Shown here: positions 38,406 through 48,447 of the stretch, piece by piece
How the letters are laid out: the number at the start of each line of letters is the position of its first letter
Numbering within the stretch: position 1 is the first letter of the stretch
Source of the DNA: Candidatus Nitrotoga arctica
Lineage (GTDB): Bacteria; Pseudomonadota; Gammaproteobacteria; Burkholderiales; Gallionellaceae
Direction of reading: 5' to 3'
Assembly: GCF_918378365.1 (NCBI RefSeq)
Contig: NZ_OU912926.1
Coordinates: 1,426,001-1,490,000 of the forward strand
Length of the DNA: 64,000 bases
Notes under the pieces: generated by a model
What the model was told of the DNA's origin: nothing
Databases searched by the model: none
Seen by the model: the letters and a program-made list of their open reading frames with translations, nothing else
Translations under genes and position numbers: made by a program

Positions 38406-38717
38406 ATGAACACTTGGCATGAAGTCACAACCTTAGAAGAAATACCGCCTCTGGGCGCGCGCGTAGTTACGACAAAACAGGGGGACATCGCACTGTTTCG
38501 CACTGCTGAAGGAGAGGTATTTGCGTTGCTCGATCGGTGTCCGCATAAGGGCGGCCATCTATCACAAGGCATTGTATTCGGGAAGAAAGTTGCCTGTCCG
38601 CTGCATAGCTGGAATATCTGCCTGGATGATGGCAAAGCAGTAGCGCCAGACGTAGGGTGCACGCGCTCCTATCCGGTCAAAGTAGAAAATGATGTGGTGT
38701 ATTTATCGCTTGCATAA
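38406..38717 (+). CDS. nirD: Nitrite reductase small subunit (Rieske-type)
   Basis: 103-aa partner of NirB. It carries a Rieske-like [2Fe-2S] pattern intact in all four positions: CPHKGG and CPLHSW. Many enterobacterial NirD proteins lack these ligands, whereas this one keeps them. The ATG at 38406 follows AAGGGG and lies 13 bases after the nirB stop; an open frame further upstream overlaps nirB and is not the start. Confidence 0.94.
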   Translation: MNTWHEVTTLEEIPPLGARVVTTKQGDIALFRTAEGEVFALLDRCPHKGGHLSQGIVFGKKVACPLHSWNICLDDGKAVAPDVGCTRSYPVKVENDVVYLSLA

Positions 38718-38767
38718 GTTTATAGAATTACCCGAAGGTTAATTTCATAACGTTAAAGGTGATGAAA

Positions 38768-39580
38768 ATGGATTACGTGCAACCTATCAAGTTAATAAAG
38801 CAGCTTGTTATTGTTGGCGAAAAAAAAGCATCTCTCAGTGTTCGGGATATGCTACTTCGTGGTTTTCTTTCTGGAGTGCTGCTGGGTTTTGCGACTGCAC
38901 TTGCGTTCAGGGTCTCAGATGGATTTACGGGAGGCGCGGCTGCACTGGTGATGGGGGTCATTTTCCCCGTCGGCTTCGTAATGATCGTACTACTTGGATT
39001 GGAATTGGTCACTGGCAGCTTTGCGCTGTTACCGATGAGTGTCGCTGATGGAAAAATAAGTGGCAGGGAAATGTTGCGAAATTGGTGCTGGGTTTTTCTA
39101 GGGAATTTACTGGGCAGTCTGTTTTTTGGTGGGTTGCTGGCCTTGGCACTGACTGGAACTTCGCCTGCTCCGAGTGGCCGATTGGCAGAAAAAATTATTG
39201 CGGTTGCTCAGGCTAAAACGCTTGCCTATCAGCATGCAGGTTCAATCGGCTGGCTCGCTGCCTTGATCAATGGCATCCTCTGTAATTGGATGGTGACTTT
39301 AGGCGTAGTGTTGGGTTTGATCTCTACTTCAACTATTGGAAAAATCATTGCTCCCTGGCTGCCAATCATGACATTTTTTGCACTAGGGTTTGAGCACTGT
39401 GTCGTCAATATGTTCGTAATCCCTACCGCAATATTATTGGGTGCCGACATCAGCGTTTATCAATGGTGGTTCTGGAATCAAATTCCGGTCACGCTGGGAA
39501 ACTTAATTGGAGGTTCGATTTTTACCGGCATGCTCTTGTACACCACTTATGGCAGAATGAATAAACATGTTCGATTGTAG
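38768..39580 (+). CDS. nirC: Formate/nitrite channel family transporter (NirC-like)
   Basis: 270-aa FNT-family membrane protein with six predicted helices. LLRGFLSGVLLGFATALAF, GLELVTGSFALLPM and the FALGFEHCVVNMFVIPTA loop are hallmarks of the family. In a nirBD operon it most likely imports nitrite. ATG 38768 is chosen because AAAGG lies 8 bases before it; GTG 38759 and ATG 38762 are alternatives. It is 50 bases after nirD. Confidence 0.92.
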   Translation: MDYVQPIKLIKQLVIVGEKKASLSVRDMLLRGFLSGVLLGFATALAFRVSDGFTGGAAALVMGVIFPVGFVMIVLLGLELVTGSFALLPMSVADGKISGREMLRNWCWVFLGNLLGSLFFGGLLALALTGTSPAPSGRLAEKIIAVAQAKTLAYQHAGSIGWLAALINGILCNWMVTLGVVLGLISTSTIGKIIAPWLPIMTFFALGFEHCVVNMFVIPTAILLGADISVYQWWFWNQIPVTLGNLIGGSIFTGMLLYTTYGRMNKHVRL

Positions 39581-39598
39581 GGCAATGTGAGGTCAATT

Positions 39599-39625
39599 TG
39601 ACGGTTGTCGAAATGGTAGCCGTCA
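39599..39625 (+). terminator. Possible terminator after nirC
   Basis: tgacgg and ccgtca pair around a 15-base loop (with extra G-U pairs). Only a short A-rich tract follows, so it is weak as a Rho-independent terminator. Confidence 0.35.
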
Positions 39626-39809
39626 CAAAAGAATAAAAGCGGGTTTTGCTTTACAGTAAATTCACAATACAAGGATGTTTACTACAAACTTGGCAGTATT
39701 TTTAAAAGCTAATCCCATAAAACTATTGCGTATATTTGCCGTCTAATTTGCATTTAGGTGTTGGATAGATTTATTAATAAACCATGGAGCAATTATTTCA
39801 AAAGTGAAA

Positions 39810-40853
39810 ATGCTTATGGCCAATACCTTTTTACCTACCTTGGAACACCTCGCCACTGCAGTTATTCTGCTGGATGGGGAGTCGCATATCGCATACCTCA
39901 ACCCGGCTGCGGAAAACCTGTTTGCCTTAAGCAGCAAAAGTCTGATTGGCCATCCAGTGCAGCATGTATTCACCCACACCGAGCAACTCGTTGCTGCAAT
40001 GCAGCATGCACTAACCAATAACGCCAGCTATATTGAACATGATCTTATGTTGGGCATACCTCCACATGGCAAGCTGCATTTGCGCTGCACCGCGACGCCA
40101 CTACAATTAAACAATCATTTGCTACTTGAATTTCATACCATTGATCGTCCGCTAAAGTTAGCACGCGAAGAACAGATGCTAGACCAGACTCAAGCTAATC
40201 GCCTTCTGTTACGTAATCTGGCACACGAAATCAAGAATCCTTTGGGTGGCATACGAGGTGCTGCACAACTACTCGAACATGAATTAGAGAAACCCAGTCT
40301 GCGTGAATACACCCAAGTCGTTATTCAGGAAACCGACCGTTTGGTTTCGCTAATGGAAAAATTGCTCACTCCGCAACATAAGCCCAATTTCAGCTCCCTC
40401 AACATTCACGAAGTTCTTGAACGCGTGCGTAGCGTAGTTCAAGCTGAATTCCCAGAAAATATGTCTATCCAGCGCGATTACGACATCAGCCTGCCAGTAC
40501 TTATGGGCGACAAGGAGCAACTCATTCAGACAATCCTGAATCTCGTACGCAATGCTGCGCAGTCCATGCAGGGACAAGGTAAGATTGTGCTACGTACACG
40601 CATCTCGCGCCAGGTAACGTTGATGAAGAAACGCCATCGCTTGGCGGTAATGATTCAGGTTATCGACGATGGCCCGGGCATCCCCTTACATTTGCACGAC
40701 AAGATTTTTTATCCGCTGGTCTCTGGCCGTGATAATGGACATGGCCTGGGATTGAGCCTGGCGCAAGATTTTGTCAGCCAGCATGAAGGCAGTATCGAAT
40801 TTGACAGTGAACCGGGACGCACCTGCTTCACGGTAATGCTGCCACTAAAATAA
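39810..40853 (+). CDS. ntrB: Nitrogen regulation sensor kinase NtrB (GlnL)
   Basis: 347-aa cytoplasmic histidine kinase. An N-terminal PAS domain (LATAVILLDGESHIAYLNPA) is followed by the H-box NLAHEIKNPLGGIRGAAQ, N-box ILNLVRNAAQSM and ATP-binding DDGPGIP and GHGLGLSLAQ motifs. Under control of PII it phosphorylates or dephosphorylates NtrC according to nitrogen status. Start: GTG 39804 and ATG 39810 or 39816 are close; no strong RBS separates them. The ntrC start follows within 25 bases. Confidence 0.95.
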   Translation: MLMANTFLPTLEHLATAVILLDGESHIAYLNPAAENLFALSSKSLIGHPVQHVFTHTEQLVAAMQHALTNNASYIEHDLMLGIPPHGKLHLRCTATPLQLNNHLLLEFHTIDRPLKLAREEQMLDQTQANRLLLRNLAHEIKNPLGGIRGAAQLLEHELEKPSLREYTQVVIQETDRLVSLMEKLLTPQHKPNFSSLNIHEVLERVRSVVQAEFPENMSIQRDYDISLPVLMGDKEQLIQTILNLVRNAAQSMQGQGKIVLRTRISRQVTLMKKRHRLAVMIQVIDDGPGIPLHLHDKIFYPLVSGRDNGHGLGLSLAQDFVSQHEGSIEFDSEPGRTCFTVMLPLK

Positions 40854-40874
40854 AGTGCATAAATGGGAACCAAT

Positions 40875-42272
40875 ATGAAACCTGTTTGGATCATTGATGA
40901 TGACCGCTCCATACGCTGGGTTCTGGAAAAAGCCCTGGCACGTTCGGACATCAAATTTACAAGCTTTGCTTCGGCCGATGAAGCATTAGTTGCGCTGCAG
41001 CACGACACACCGCAGGTCGTCATCAGTGATATCCGCATGCCCGGCAGCTCTGGGCTGGATCTTTTGCAAAAAATACGAGAAAGGATTCCGAGTTTGCCAG
41101 TCATCATCATGACTGCTTATTCTGACCTGGAAAGTGCGGTGTCGGCATTTCAAGGTGGCGCTTTTGAGTATCTGCCCAAACCGTTTGACGTCGATCAGGC
41201 TGTCGCTCTAATACGCCGTGCGTTAGAACAAAGCTTGCGTACTGACGTGCCTACAGAAGAGCAATCAGCCGCATCTGCACCTGATATTCTGGGACAAGCA
41301 CCCGCAATGCAGGAAGTGTTCCGCGCTATTGGTCGGCTCGCACATTCCCATGCAACTGTGATTATCAACGGCGAATCCGGCACCGGCAAGGAGTTGGTAG
41401 CACACGCTCTGCACCGCCACAGTCCACGCGCCAACGAACCCTTCATCGCCATTAACACTGCGGCTATTCCGAAAGATTTGCTCGAATCCGAATTGTTTGG
41501 GCATGAGCGCGGGGCATTTACTGGTGCGGCCACGACCCGCCGCGGTCGTTTTGAGCAAGCCGAAGGTGGCACACTGTTTCTTGATGAAATCGGCGACATG
41601 CCGGCGGAGCTGCAAACACGTTTATTGCGTGTGCTGTCGGACAAGAATTATTATCGCGTTGGAGGGCATCAGCCGATTAAAACTAATGTACGTATTATTG
41701 CTGCCACGCACCAGAATCTGGATGAGCGGGTAAAAGAAGGTCTATTTCGTGAAGATTTATTTCACCGCCTCAACGTTATCCGTCTGCGCCTGCCGCCACT
41801 ACGTGAACGGCGTGTGGATATTCCCTTGTTGGCAAAATATTTTTTGCAGAAAAAAGCAGGCGAACTTGCTGTCGAACAAAAGACTTTTAGCGAGGACACA
41901 CTGAATTATCTTGCAACACAGAATTTCCCCGGCAATGTGCGGCAACTGGAAAACCTCTGCCATTGGCTCACTGTAATGACACCATCACAACAGATAGAAA
42001 TTGCCGACCTGCCGCTCGAATTGCGCGAGGCACCCGCTGTCACTGATGCCTCGCCCGACGATTGGCGTTGCGAGTTGGGTCTGCAGGTCACGCTTGCATT
42101 GCAACGTGGGGATCAAAATATACTAGGCAGTTTAAACCAGCAGTTCGAACGCACACTGATTACTCAGGCACTGAAGCACACTGATGGCAGACGCATAGAA
42201 GCTGCTGCCCTCCTGGGCATGGGACGTAACACGATGACACGCAAGATTCAGGAATTTGGATTGGATCAATAA
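40875..42272 (+). CDS. ntrC: Nitrogen regulation response regulator NtrC (GlnG)
   Basis: 465-aa RpoN-dependent activator. Receiver domain (VWIIDDDRSIRWVLEKAL, phospho-Asp in VISDIRMPGSSG), AAA+ domain with GESGTGKELVAHAL, the GAFTGA loop and FLDEIGDMP, and a C-terminal Fis-type helix-turn-helix (RRIEAAALLGMGRNTMTRKI). The dyad and -24/-12 promoter ahead of cobA-nirBDC make that operon a likely direct target. ATG 40875 (GGGA 7 bases upstream, and aligning with E. coli NtrC) is preferred over 40863. Confidence 0.96.
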   Translation: MKPVWIIDDDRSIRWVLEKALARSDIKFTSFASADEALVALQHDTPQVVISDIRMPGSSGLDLLQKIRERIPSLPVIIMTAYSDLESAVSAFQGGAFEYLPKPFDVDQAVALIRRALEQSLRTDVPTEEQSAASAPDILGQAPAMQEVFRAIGRLAHSHATVIINGESGTGKELVAHALHRHSPRANEPFIAINTAAIPKDLLESELFGHERGAFTGAATTRRGRFEQAEGGTLFLDEIGDMPAELQTRLLRVLSDKNYYRVGGHQPIKTNVRIIAATHQNLDERVKEGLFREDLFHRLNVIRLRLPPLRERRVDIPLLAKYFLQKKAGELAVEQKTFSEDTLNYLATQNFPGNVRQLENLCHWLTVMTPSQQIEIADLPLELREAPAVTDASPDDWRCELGLQVTLALQRGDQNILGSLNQQFERTLITQALKHTDGRRIEAAALLGMGRNTMTRKIQEFGLDQ

Positions 42273-42339
42273 ATAGCGGCGATATTATTTAATAATAACT
42301 TGCACCGGACAAAAAAGAGGATTCCCGGAATCAATCAAT

Positions 42340-43548
42340 TCAACTTAGCGGGGATGAGTCAGAACAGTGTTTTTGGTCTGGCCGCAAGAGTACAAATACC
42401 GTCAGTGCGGTAAAGGCAAGACATGCAGCCAAAAAGAAAGCGCTGGACGGATGCATTAACCACAACGCCCCAGCGATCAGTGATGCAGGCAGATAGATAA
42501 GGCCGGTCACAAAATTGTAGACACCGATCGCGGATGCGCGCCGCTCTAATTCGAGATCTGCTATAAACGCCTTGCTTTGGGCTTCGTCGATCGCATAAAA
42601 CACGCCATAGATGATGAAGAGGGCAATGATCTGCCATTGTGTGGTCGCGAATGCGAAGCCGAGGCTCATCAATAGATAGATCAGGTAGCCCAGCATTATT
42701 ATCCGAGCCCTTCCTAAACGGTCCCCAAGTTTGCCTATCAGTGGTGATGCAACAACGAACGCAATATTGAACAAGGCGTAAAGCAACACGATGTCCTTAA
42801 TTGAAAAACCGACGCTGTGTGCACGTAACAGCAGAAAGCCGAAACTGAAATAGGCCAGTGAAAAGATTCCTGCTGCAACAAGGTAGCGTTTGAATTGCGG
42901 GCTGAGAATTTTCCATGTTTCGAACATATTCTCGCGTCGGTGCTCAACCCCTGGAGGATTCTTGATGAGACTCAAGATCAGGACGCCGAGCAAGGCGGGA
43001 ATGAGCGCGGCCCAGAACAGGATCCGGAACGTCGAGGCTCCGTCACCCAGCCATGAAAGCAGACCGTACGCCACAAGTGGGCCAAGAACGGCTCCAGACT
43101 TGTCGAGAGCTTTGTGCACTCCGAATGAATATCCCCTCGTGTCTTTGTCGGATACTGCCGCAAGCCAGGCATCTCGTGGTGGCCCGCGGAAACCCTTACC
43201 CAGCCGTTCGATGACACGAAATATACTGAGTCCTACAACTGAACTGGTGATTAACAAAATGATTTTAGCCAGCGCGGAGAAACCATATCCGGCCAGAGCG
43301 AAAACTTTGCGTTTTCCGGTTCGATCGGACAACCAGCCCGCCAAGTAATTCAATGAGGATGCGGAGAAGTCGGCAAGTCCCTCGATCAGACCAAGCAAAG
43401 CGGCTGATGCCCCTGCGATGGTTGTAAAGAAAATTGCGAAGACGGAAAAAATCATCTCGGAGCTAAGGTCAGTTAAAAAGCTCACTAGACCCAGCTTGAG
43501 TATGTCTGGATGCACACCAAACTTCTTACCTGCCGGATCAGGTGACAT
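42340..43548 (-). CDS. MFS transporter
   Basis: 402-aa inner-membrane carrier with about twelve helices. The motif between TM2 and TM3, GWLSDRTGKRK, is typical of the major facilitator superfamily, and RLGKGFRGPPRDAWLAAV follows TM4. Sequences of this type are annotated as drug or small-molecule exporters; no substrate can be inferred. It converges on ntrC with a 67-base gap and diverges from flgB, and is unlike its neighbours in function. Confidence 0.88.
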   Translation of the reverse strand: MSPDPAGKKFGVHPDILKLGLVSFLTDLSSEMIFSVFAIFFTTIAGASAALLGLIEGLADFSASSLNYLAGWLSDRTGKRKVFALAGYGFSALAKIILLITSSVVGLSIFRVIERLGKGFRGPPRDAWLAAVSDKDTRGYSFGVHKALDKSGAVLGPLVAYGLLSWLGDGASTFRILFWAALIPALLGVLILSLIKNPPGVEHRRENMFETWKILSPQFKRYLVAAGIFSLAYFSFGFLLLRAHSVGFSIKDIVLLYALFNIAFVVASPLIGKLGDRLGRARIIMLGYLIYLLMSLGFAFATTQWQIIALFIIYGVFYAIDEAQSKAFIADLELERRASAIGVYNFVTGLIYLPASLIAGALWLMHPSSAFFLAACLAFTALTVFVLLRPDQKHCSDSSPLS

Positions 43549-44027
43549 CGTACCCTTGCCCCTTTTTAATTAGTTTTACTCGAATTTGCTTGTAATGTGG
43601 GCAAAAATTTGTAGTTTTTTAGCCTGCTTTTTCATCAGGCGTTTTGACGGCAGACTCTACCATAAACTGCAAGCCATTTTTATGGCACAAAAAACAGTCC
43701 CGAAAAATTAATAATTGTTTTTAAACGATCTTATGTAAAAAATGTGTGGCTGGTGTTAGCACGTGGTGTGGTTGTCAGTTCGGTTGAAATTAAGAGCTAT
43801 TTGAAGTGGCTGGCGTTATGCCTAATAGCCGGGTTAAAAAATTCCGTTTACCCCATGTTTTTTCTATTTATTTTCTTCATATAACTTCAGAACGTTTAAT
43901 TATTTTGCATTTATAACGCGGAAATTAAGGCGGTTTCCTACGCTTATTCGTTCAATAGTCATAGCGCATTGTTGTTTAGCATGTGTGTCATGGAAGAAGT
44001 AAAAAAGTAATGGAGGATATAAGCAAA
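43549..44027. other. Divergent upstream region of flgB and the MFS gene
   Basis: 479 AT-rich bases with no supported ORF. It should hold the flagellar class II promoter for flgB and the MFS promoter. I found no matching -24/-12 or sigma-28 pattern. Confidence 0.5.
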
Positions 44028-44432
44028 ATGGTCAGCAAAATTGACAATGCATTACAGTTTAATCGAACCGTGCTGAATCTGCGCGCGGCGCGGCAGGAAC
44101 TTATTGCTTCCAATATCGCTAATGTCGATACACCTAACTACAAGGCAAAAGATATTGATTTTGTCAAGACGTTGCAAGGCGCAATTTCAGGTAATACGGT
44201 GAAGTTGCAGATGGCAGGTACCATGCCCCATCACTTGAGTAGTAGCCCAGGTGAAAACGTAATGGGTGCGCCGGTAATGTTCCGCAATGTAGTGCAGCCT
44301 AGCGCGGACGGCAACACGGTGGATATGGATGTTGAGCGTGCGCAGTTTGCTGATAATGCTTTGCGCTATGAAGCCAGCGTGAAATTTGTGGACAACCAAA
44401 TCAAAAGTGTATTGACCGCGTTACAAGGATAA
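44028..44432 (+). CDS. flgB: Flagellar basal-body rod protein FlgB
   Basis: 134-aa proximal rod subunit. It matches the family start [20 protein letters not shown] and the rod signature [23 protein letters not shown] 44028 is chosen: GGAGGA lies 10 bases upstream and the length is then close to E. coli FlgB; the frame is open to 43983. First gene of the flgBCDEFGHIJ operon; flgA and flgM, often upstream, are absent here. Confidence 0.95.
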   Translation: MVSKIDNALQFNRTVLNLRAARQELIASNIANVDTPNYKAKDIDFVKTLQGAISGNTVKLQMAGTMPHHLSSSPGENVMGAPVMFRNVVQPSADGNTVDMDVERAQFADNALRYEASVKFVDNQIKSVLTALQG

Positions 44433-44437
44433 CCATT

Positions 44438-44842
44438 ATGTCGTTATTTAATATTTTTAACATTTCTGGTTCTGCCATGACGGCGCAGTCACAGCGTCTG
44501 AATGTGGTGGCCAGCAATTTGGCCAACGCCGATAGTACGACTAGTGCCAATGGCCAGCCTTATCGTGCCAAGCAGGTGATGTTTAGCGCCACGCCGATGG
44601 GAGATGGAGGGGGGGCCGGGGTAAAAGTATCAGGGGTGGTGGAAGATGCTTCACCGATGAAAATGCTTTATGACCCCAAACACCCTATGGCCAACGCGCA
44701 GGGTTATGTCACGCTGCCCAATGTTAATGTGGTGGAAGAGATGGTGAACATGATTTCGTCTTCGCGTTCCTATCAAAATAATGTGGAGGTGATGAATACC
44801 TCCAAGAGTTTGTTGCTCAAAACTCTGACCATAGGTCAGTAA
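44438..44842 (+). CDS. flgC: Flagellar basal-body rod protein FlgC
   Basis: 134-aa rod subunit. The N-terminus [20 protein letters not shown] and C-terminal [20 protein letters not shown] are the paired helices of rod/hook proteins that interlock in the axial structure. It begins 5 bases after flgB stops. Confidence 0.96.
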   Translation: MSLFNIFNISGSAMTAQSQRLNVVASNLANADSTTSANGQPYRAKQVMFSATPMGDGGGAGVKVSGVVEDASPMKMLYDPKHPMANAQGYVTLPNVNVVEEMVNMISSSRSYQNNVEVMNTSKSLLLKTLTIGQ

Positions 44843-44856
44843 CGAAAGGATAAACC

Positions 44857-45540
44857 ATGATTAGCGCAACTCAAGATACCGGCTCCGCTTCCGCACTTAT
44901 TTCTTCGCTTAATGCCAAGCGCAATGCTGCGTCGAATACTGAAAGCAGCGTTGCTACTACAGAGGATAGATTTTTGAAACTGTTAGTTACCCAAATGAAA
45001 AATCAGGATCCGTTGAATCCGATGGATAACGCGCAGGTGACATCACAGATGGCGCAGCTTAGTACGGTAAGCGGCATTGATAAGCTTAATGCCACCCTGC
45101 AGGCATTAAGCGACAGTATGTCCATGGGACAGTCTTTATCAGCCACCAGCATGATAGGGCATGGGGTTTTGATTTCAGGCTCTACGATTACTCTGCAAGA
45201 TGGCAAGGCAATTGGTGGGATTGAACTGACTCAGCCCGCTGATAGCGTAAAGGTTTTGATACAGGATGCTGCGGGTAACACGGTGAGCACCTTGCAAATG
45301 GGTCCGCAGAAGGCTGGTGTGACACCACTGGCATGGGATGGTCAGACAGACGCGGGTTCACCTGCCGTAAATGGAACATATAAATTTTCGGTGGAAGCAA
45401 TGCTGGCTGGCAATAAAATTGACGCTAATGCCCTGACCTTTGGCATGGTAAATGCTGTAACTCCAGGAACAAATGGAGCTACTCTGGATGTGGGGTCGGC
45501 TGGTAGCGTTGCGTTATCTGCAGTAAAGCAAATTATCTAA
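44857..45540 (+). CDS. flgD: Flagellar hook capping protein FlgD
   Basis: 227-aa hook-assembly cap. The conserved FLKLLVTQMKNQDPLNPMDN marks the N-terminal domain; a FlgD Ig-like and tudor-like region follow (AGVTPLAWDGQTDAG, NGTYKFSVEA). It resides transiently at the growing hook tip and is needed for FlgE assembly. AAGGA precedes the ATG. Confidence 0.96.
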   Translation: MISATQDTGSASALISSLNAKRNAASNTESSVATTEDRFLKLLVTQMKNQDPLNPMDNAQVTSQMAQLSTVSGIDKLNATLQALSDSMSMGQSLSATSMIGHGVLISGSTITLQDGKAIGGIELTQPADSVKVLIQDAAGNTVSTLQMGPQKAGVTPLAWDGQTDAGSPAVNGTYKFSVEAMLAGNKIDANALTFGMVNAVTPGTNGATLDVGSAGSVALSAVKQII

Positions 45541-45555
45541 TGTAAGGAGAGTGTC

Positions 45556-46815
45556 ATGGGATTTCAACAAGGGTTAAGTGGATTAAATGCGGCGGCCCAG
45601 AATCTGAACGTAATCGGTAATAACGTTGCTAACGCAAGTACCGTTGGTTTTAAACAATCACAAACGCAGTTTGCGGATGTGTATGCCAGCACTTTGGGCG
45701 GCTCCGGTGGCTTGGCAGCAGGGATTGGCACTAAAGTTTCAACTGTGGCCCAACAATTTGGGCAAGGGAATATCAGTGTCACCAGCAACCCGCTGGATAT
45801 AGCGATTAGCGGCCAAGGGTTTTATCAACTGGACAATAATGGCGCAATATCTTACAGCCGGAATGGCCAATTTCAATTGGACAAAAACGGTTTTGTAGTA
45901 AATGCACAGGGTCACAAGTTAACCGGTTTCGCGGCTAATCCGGTGACGGGAGCCATTTCGCTGGGTAGTGCAGTGCCATTGCAAGTGTCTACGCAGTCTC
46001 TTACTCCTTTGCCGAGTTCCACATCTTCGGTTGGCGTAAATTTGGATTCCCGTATGTCAGTGCCTACTACGGCAGTTTTTAGCGCGACTGATTCAACCTC
46101 GTATAATAGTTCTACCGCCTTGACGCTATATGACAGTTTGGGCAATAGCCATATTGCGACTACGTATTTTGTGAAGAATGCGACTGTAAATACTTGGGAT
46201 GTTCATGTGACCGTGGATGGTTTAGGTCTGGATGGAACAGCTGCGACTGCAACGAATACTTTGCTAGGGACATCTCCTACTTTAACCTTTAATACAACCG
46301 GTGCGCTCATTACCCCAGCGACAGGCATAGTAAGCGTACCGGGTATTGTTTATGCAACAGGTTCGACTACCCCTCAGCCTTTGACGTTCAATTTTCTTTC
46401 TTCTACGCAATTCGGTGCGGCATTTGCAGTGAATCAACTGACTCAAAATGGCTATACATCCGGGCAGTTGAGTGGTTTTAACACAAGTGCGGACGGTACT
46501 ATTGTGGGCCGCTATACCAACGGGCAATCCAAGGCATTGGGACAAATTTTGCTCGCTAACTTTGCCAATCCACAGGGCCTGCAGCCTGTGGGCAACAATG
46601 AATGGAGTGCCTCCGCAAGTTCTGGTTCAGCATTGATAGGTACGCCGGGCACCTCAAGTTTGGGTGTGGTGCAGTCAAGCGCAGTGGAAGATTCCAACGT
46701 GGATTTGACCGCTGAACTGGTGAATATGATTATGGCGCAGCGTGTATATCAGGCTAATGCGCAAACCATCAAGACGGAGGATGCAATGATGCAAACCATT
46801 ACCAATCTGCGCTAA
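45556..46815 (+). CDS. flgE: Flagellar hook protein FlgE
   Basis: 419-aa major hook subunit. N-terminal MGFQQGLSGLNAAAQNLNVI with GNNVANASTVGFKQ, a variable centre, and C-terminal DLTAELVNMIMAQRVYQANA match hook proteins. It is exported by the flagellar type III system with no cleavable signal. GGAGAG lies upstream of the ATG. Confidence 0.96.
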   Translation: MGFQQGLSGLNAAAQNLNVIGNNVANASTVGFKQSQTQFADVYASTLGGSGGLAAGIGTKVSTVAQQFGQGNISVTSNPLDIAISGQGFYQLDNNGAISYSRNGQFQLDKNGFVVNAQGHKLTGFAANPVTGAISLGSAVPLQVSTQSLTPLPSSTSSVGVNLDSRMSVPTTAVFSATDSTSYNSSTALTLYDSLGNSHIATTYFVKNATVNTWDVHVTVDGLGLDGTAATATNTLLGTSPTLTFNTTGALITPATGIVSVPGIVYATGSTTPQPLTFNFLSSTQFGAAFAVNQLTQNGYTSGQLSGFNTSADGTIVGRYTNGQSKALGQILLANFANPQGLQPVGNNEWSASASSGSALIGTPGTSSLGVVQSSAVEDSNVDLTAELVNMIMAQRVYQANAQTIKTEDAMMQTITNLR

Positions 46816-46854
46816 GTAGTTACCTGACTGCTGCGCTTAACTGAGGAGAAGAAG

Positions 46855-47598
46855 ATGGACAGGCTTATTTATACTGCCATGAGCGGGGCATCGCACACGT
46901 TGCAACAGCAAGCGACGGTGGGGCAAAATTTATCCAACGTTAACACTCCTGGTTATCGCGCTGCCGTTAATGCATTCCGCGCAGTGCCGCTAGTTGGCGA
47001 AGGTTTGCCGACGCGTGCTTTTGTAGTGGATTCCACTGCCGGTGCTGATTTTTCACCAGGGGTAATGCAGCCAACCGGGCGCAATCTGGACATGGCGGTA
47101 CAGGGTAGAGGCTGGATTGCCGTACAACTGGAAAACGGCAGTGAGGCATATACCCGTAATGGCAGTTTCCACGTTACTCCCGAAGGTATTCTGCAGACCC
47201 GTACCGGCTTGAATGTGGCAGGTGACTCGGGCTTGATTACTATTCCGCCCAATACCGAAGTGACCGTAGCCAAGGATGGCACCCTTTCCACCGTACCAAC
47301 TGGAATGCCACCTAATCAGGTTGTGGTGGTTGGGCGGATCAAGTTAGTGAATCCGGCAGAAGCGCAGATGGTACGCGGTGACGACGGCTTGTTTCGTACA
47401 AGGGATGGTAAGCCTGCCGCGGCTGATATAGAGGTGACAGTGGCTCCCGGTAATCTGGAAAGTAGCAATGTGAATACTGTAGAAGTAATGGTAAATATGA
47501 TTGCGCTGGCACGGCAGTTCGATATGCAGATGAAAATGCTGCAAAGCGCTGACAGTAATGCCAAGCAGGCCAGCCAAATACTCAATATGAACGCTTGA
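46855..47598 (+). CDS. flgF: Flagellar basal-body rod protein FlgF
   Basis: 247-aa proximal rod subunit. The start [19 protein letters not shown] and the [19 protein letters not shown] patch are FlgF-specific, and [20 protein letters not shown] closes the protein. GAGGAG lies before the ATG. It sits between flgE and flgG as in most proteobacteria. Confidence 0.96.
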   Translation: MDRLIYTAMSGASHTLQQQATVGQNLSNVNTPGYRAAVNAFRAVPLVGEGLPTRAFVVDSTAGADFSPGVMQPTGRNLDMAVQGRGWIAVQLENGSEAYTRNGSFHVTPEGILQTRTGLNVAGDSGLITIPPNTEVTVAKDGTLSTVPTGMPPNQVVVVGRIKLVNPAEAQMVRGDDGLFRTRDGKPAAADIEVTVAPGNLESSNVNTVEVMVNMIALARQFDMQMKMLQSADSNAKQASQILNMNA

Positions 47599-47647
47599 TT
47601 TCGACGCGACTAACCGCGCTCCTATAAATTTTGAAAGGATAGTGACC

Positions 47648-48430
47648 ATGATACGTTCCTTATGGATTTCTAAAACGGGACTGGAAGCGCAGCAAACCCA
47701 GATGGACGTCATCGCTAACAACCTTGCGAACGTTAGTACCACCGGTTTCAAACGTTCGCGTGCGGTGTTCGAGGATTTGCTGTACCAGACTATACGTCAG
47801 CCTGGTGCGCAATCTTCGCAGCAGACCCAGATTCCATCCGGTTTGCAGATCGGCACTGGCGTGCGTCCGACTGCCTCGGAGCGTATTCAAACTCAGGGTA
47901 ATCTGCAACAAACCAGCAACCAGTTTGATATAGCAATACAAGGCGCAGGTTTCTTTCAGGTACTAATGCCGGACGGTACGACGGCTTATACACGAAGCGG
48001 ATCATTTCAGACTGACAGCCAGGGACAGCTGGTGACTGCTAGCGGCTTTGTAGTGCAGCCTGCTTTAACTATCCCTGTCAATGCCACCAACGTCACCATA
48101 GCCCGCGACGGCACGGTGTCGGTCACTCAGGCCGGGGTCGCAACACCCGTGCAGATCGGCAGTATGCAATTGGCTGTCTTCATTAATCCGGTTGGCCTGC
48201 AAAGCCAAGGAGAAAATTTGTACGTAGAAACTGCATCATCTGGAACGCCCAACACCAATGTGCCGGGCACTAATGGCGCTGGATTGCTGAATCAGGGCTA
48301 TGTGGAAACCTCTAATGTGAACGTAGTTGAGGAGCTGGTTAATATGATACAGACGCAGCGTGCTTATGAAATCAACTCCAAGGCAATCACGGTTTCCGAT
48401 CAAATGTTGCAAAAATTAGCGCAGATGTAA
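47648..48430 (+). CDS. flgG: Flagellar distal rod protein FlgG
   Basis: 260-aa distal rod subunit, the length of the E. coli protein. [37 protein letters not shown] and [20 protein letters not shown] are near-invariant. ATG 47648 has AAGGA 8 bases upstream; the GTG at 47642 is too close to it. Confidence 0.97.
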   Translation: MIRSLWISKTGLEAQQTQMDVIANNLANVSTTGFKRSRAVFEDLLYQTIRQPGAQSSQQTQIPSGLQIGTGVRPTASERIQTQGNLQQTSNQFDIAIQGAGFFQVLMPDGTTAYTRSGSFQTDSQGQLVTASGFVVQPALTIPVNATNVTIARDGTVSVTQAGVATPVQIGSMQLAVFINPVGLQSQGENLYVETASSGTPNTNVPGTNGAGLLNQGYVETSNVNVVEELVNMIQTQRAYEINSKAITVSDQMLQKLAQM

Positions 48431-48447
48431 GTGGAGTGAAATGCGCC

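Noticed and set aside
43621..43650. Hairpin gcctg/caggc followed by tttt, a possible terminator
   Set aside because: The stem is 5 bp only and no plus-strand gene ends upstream of it.
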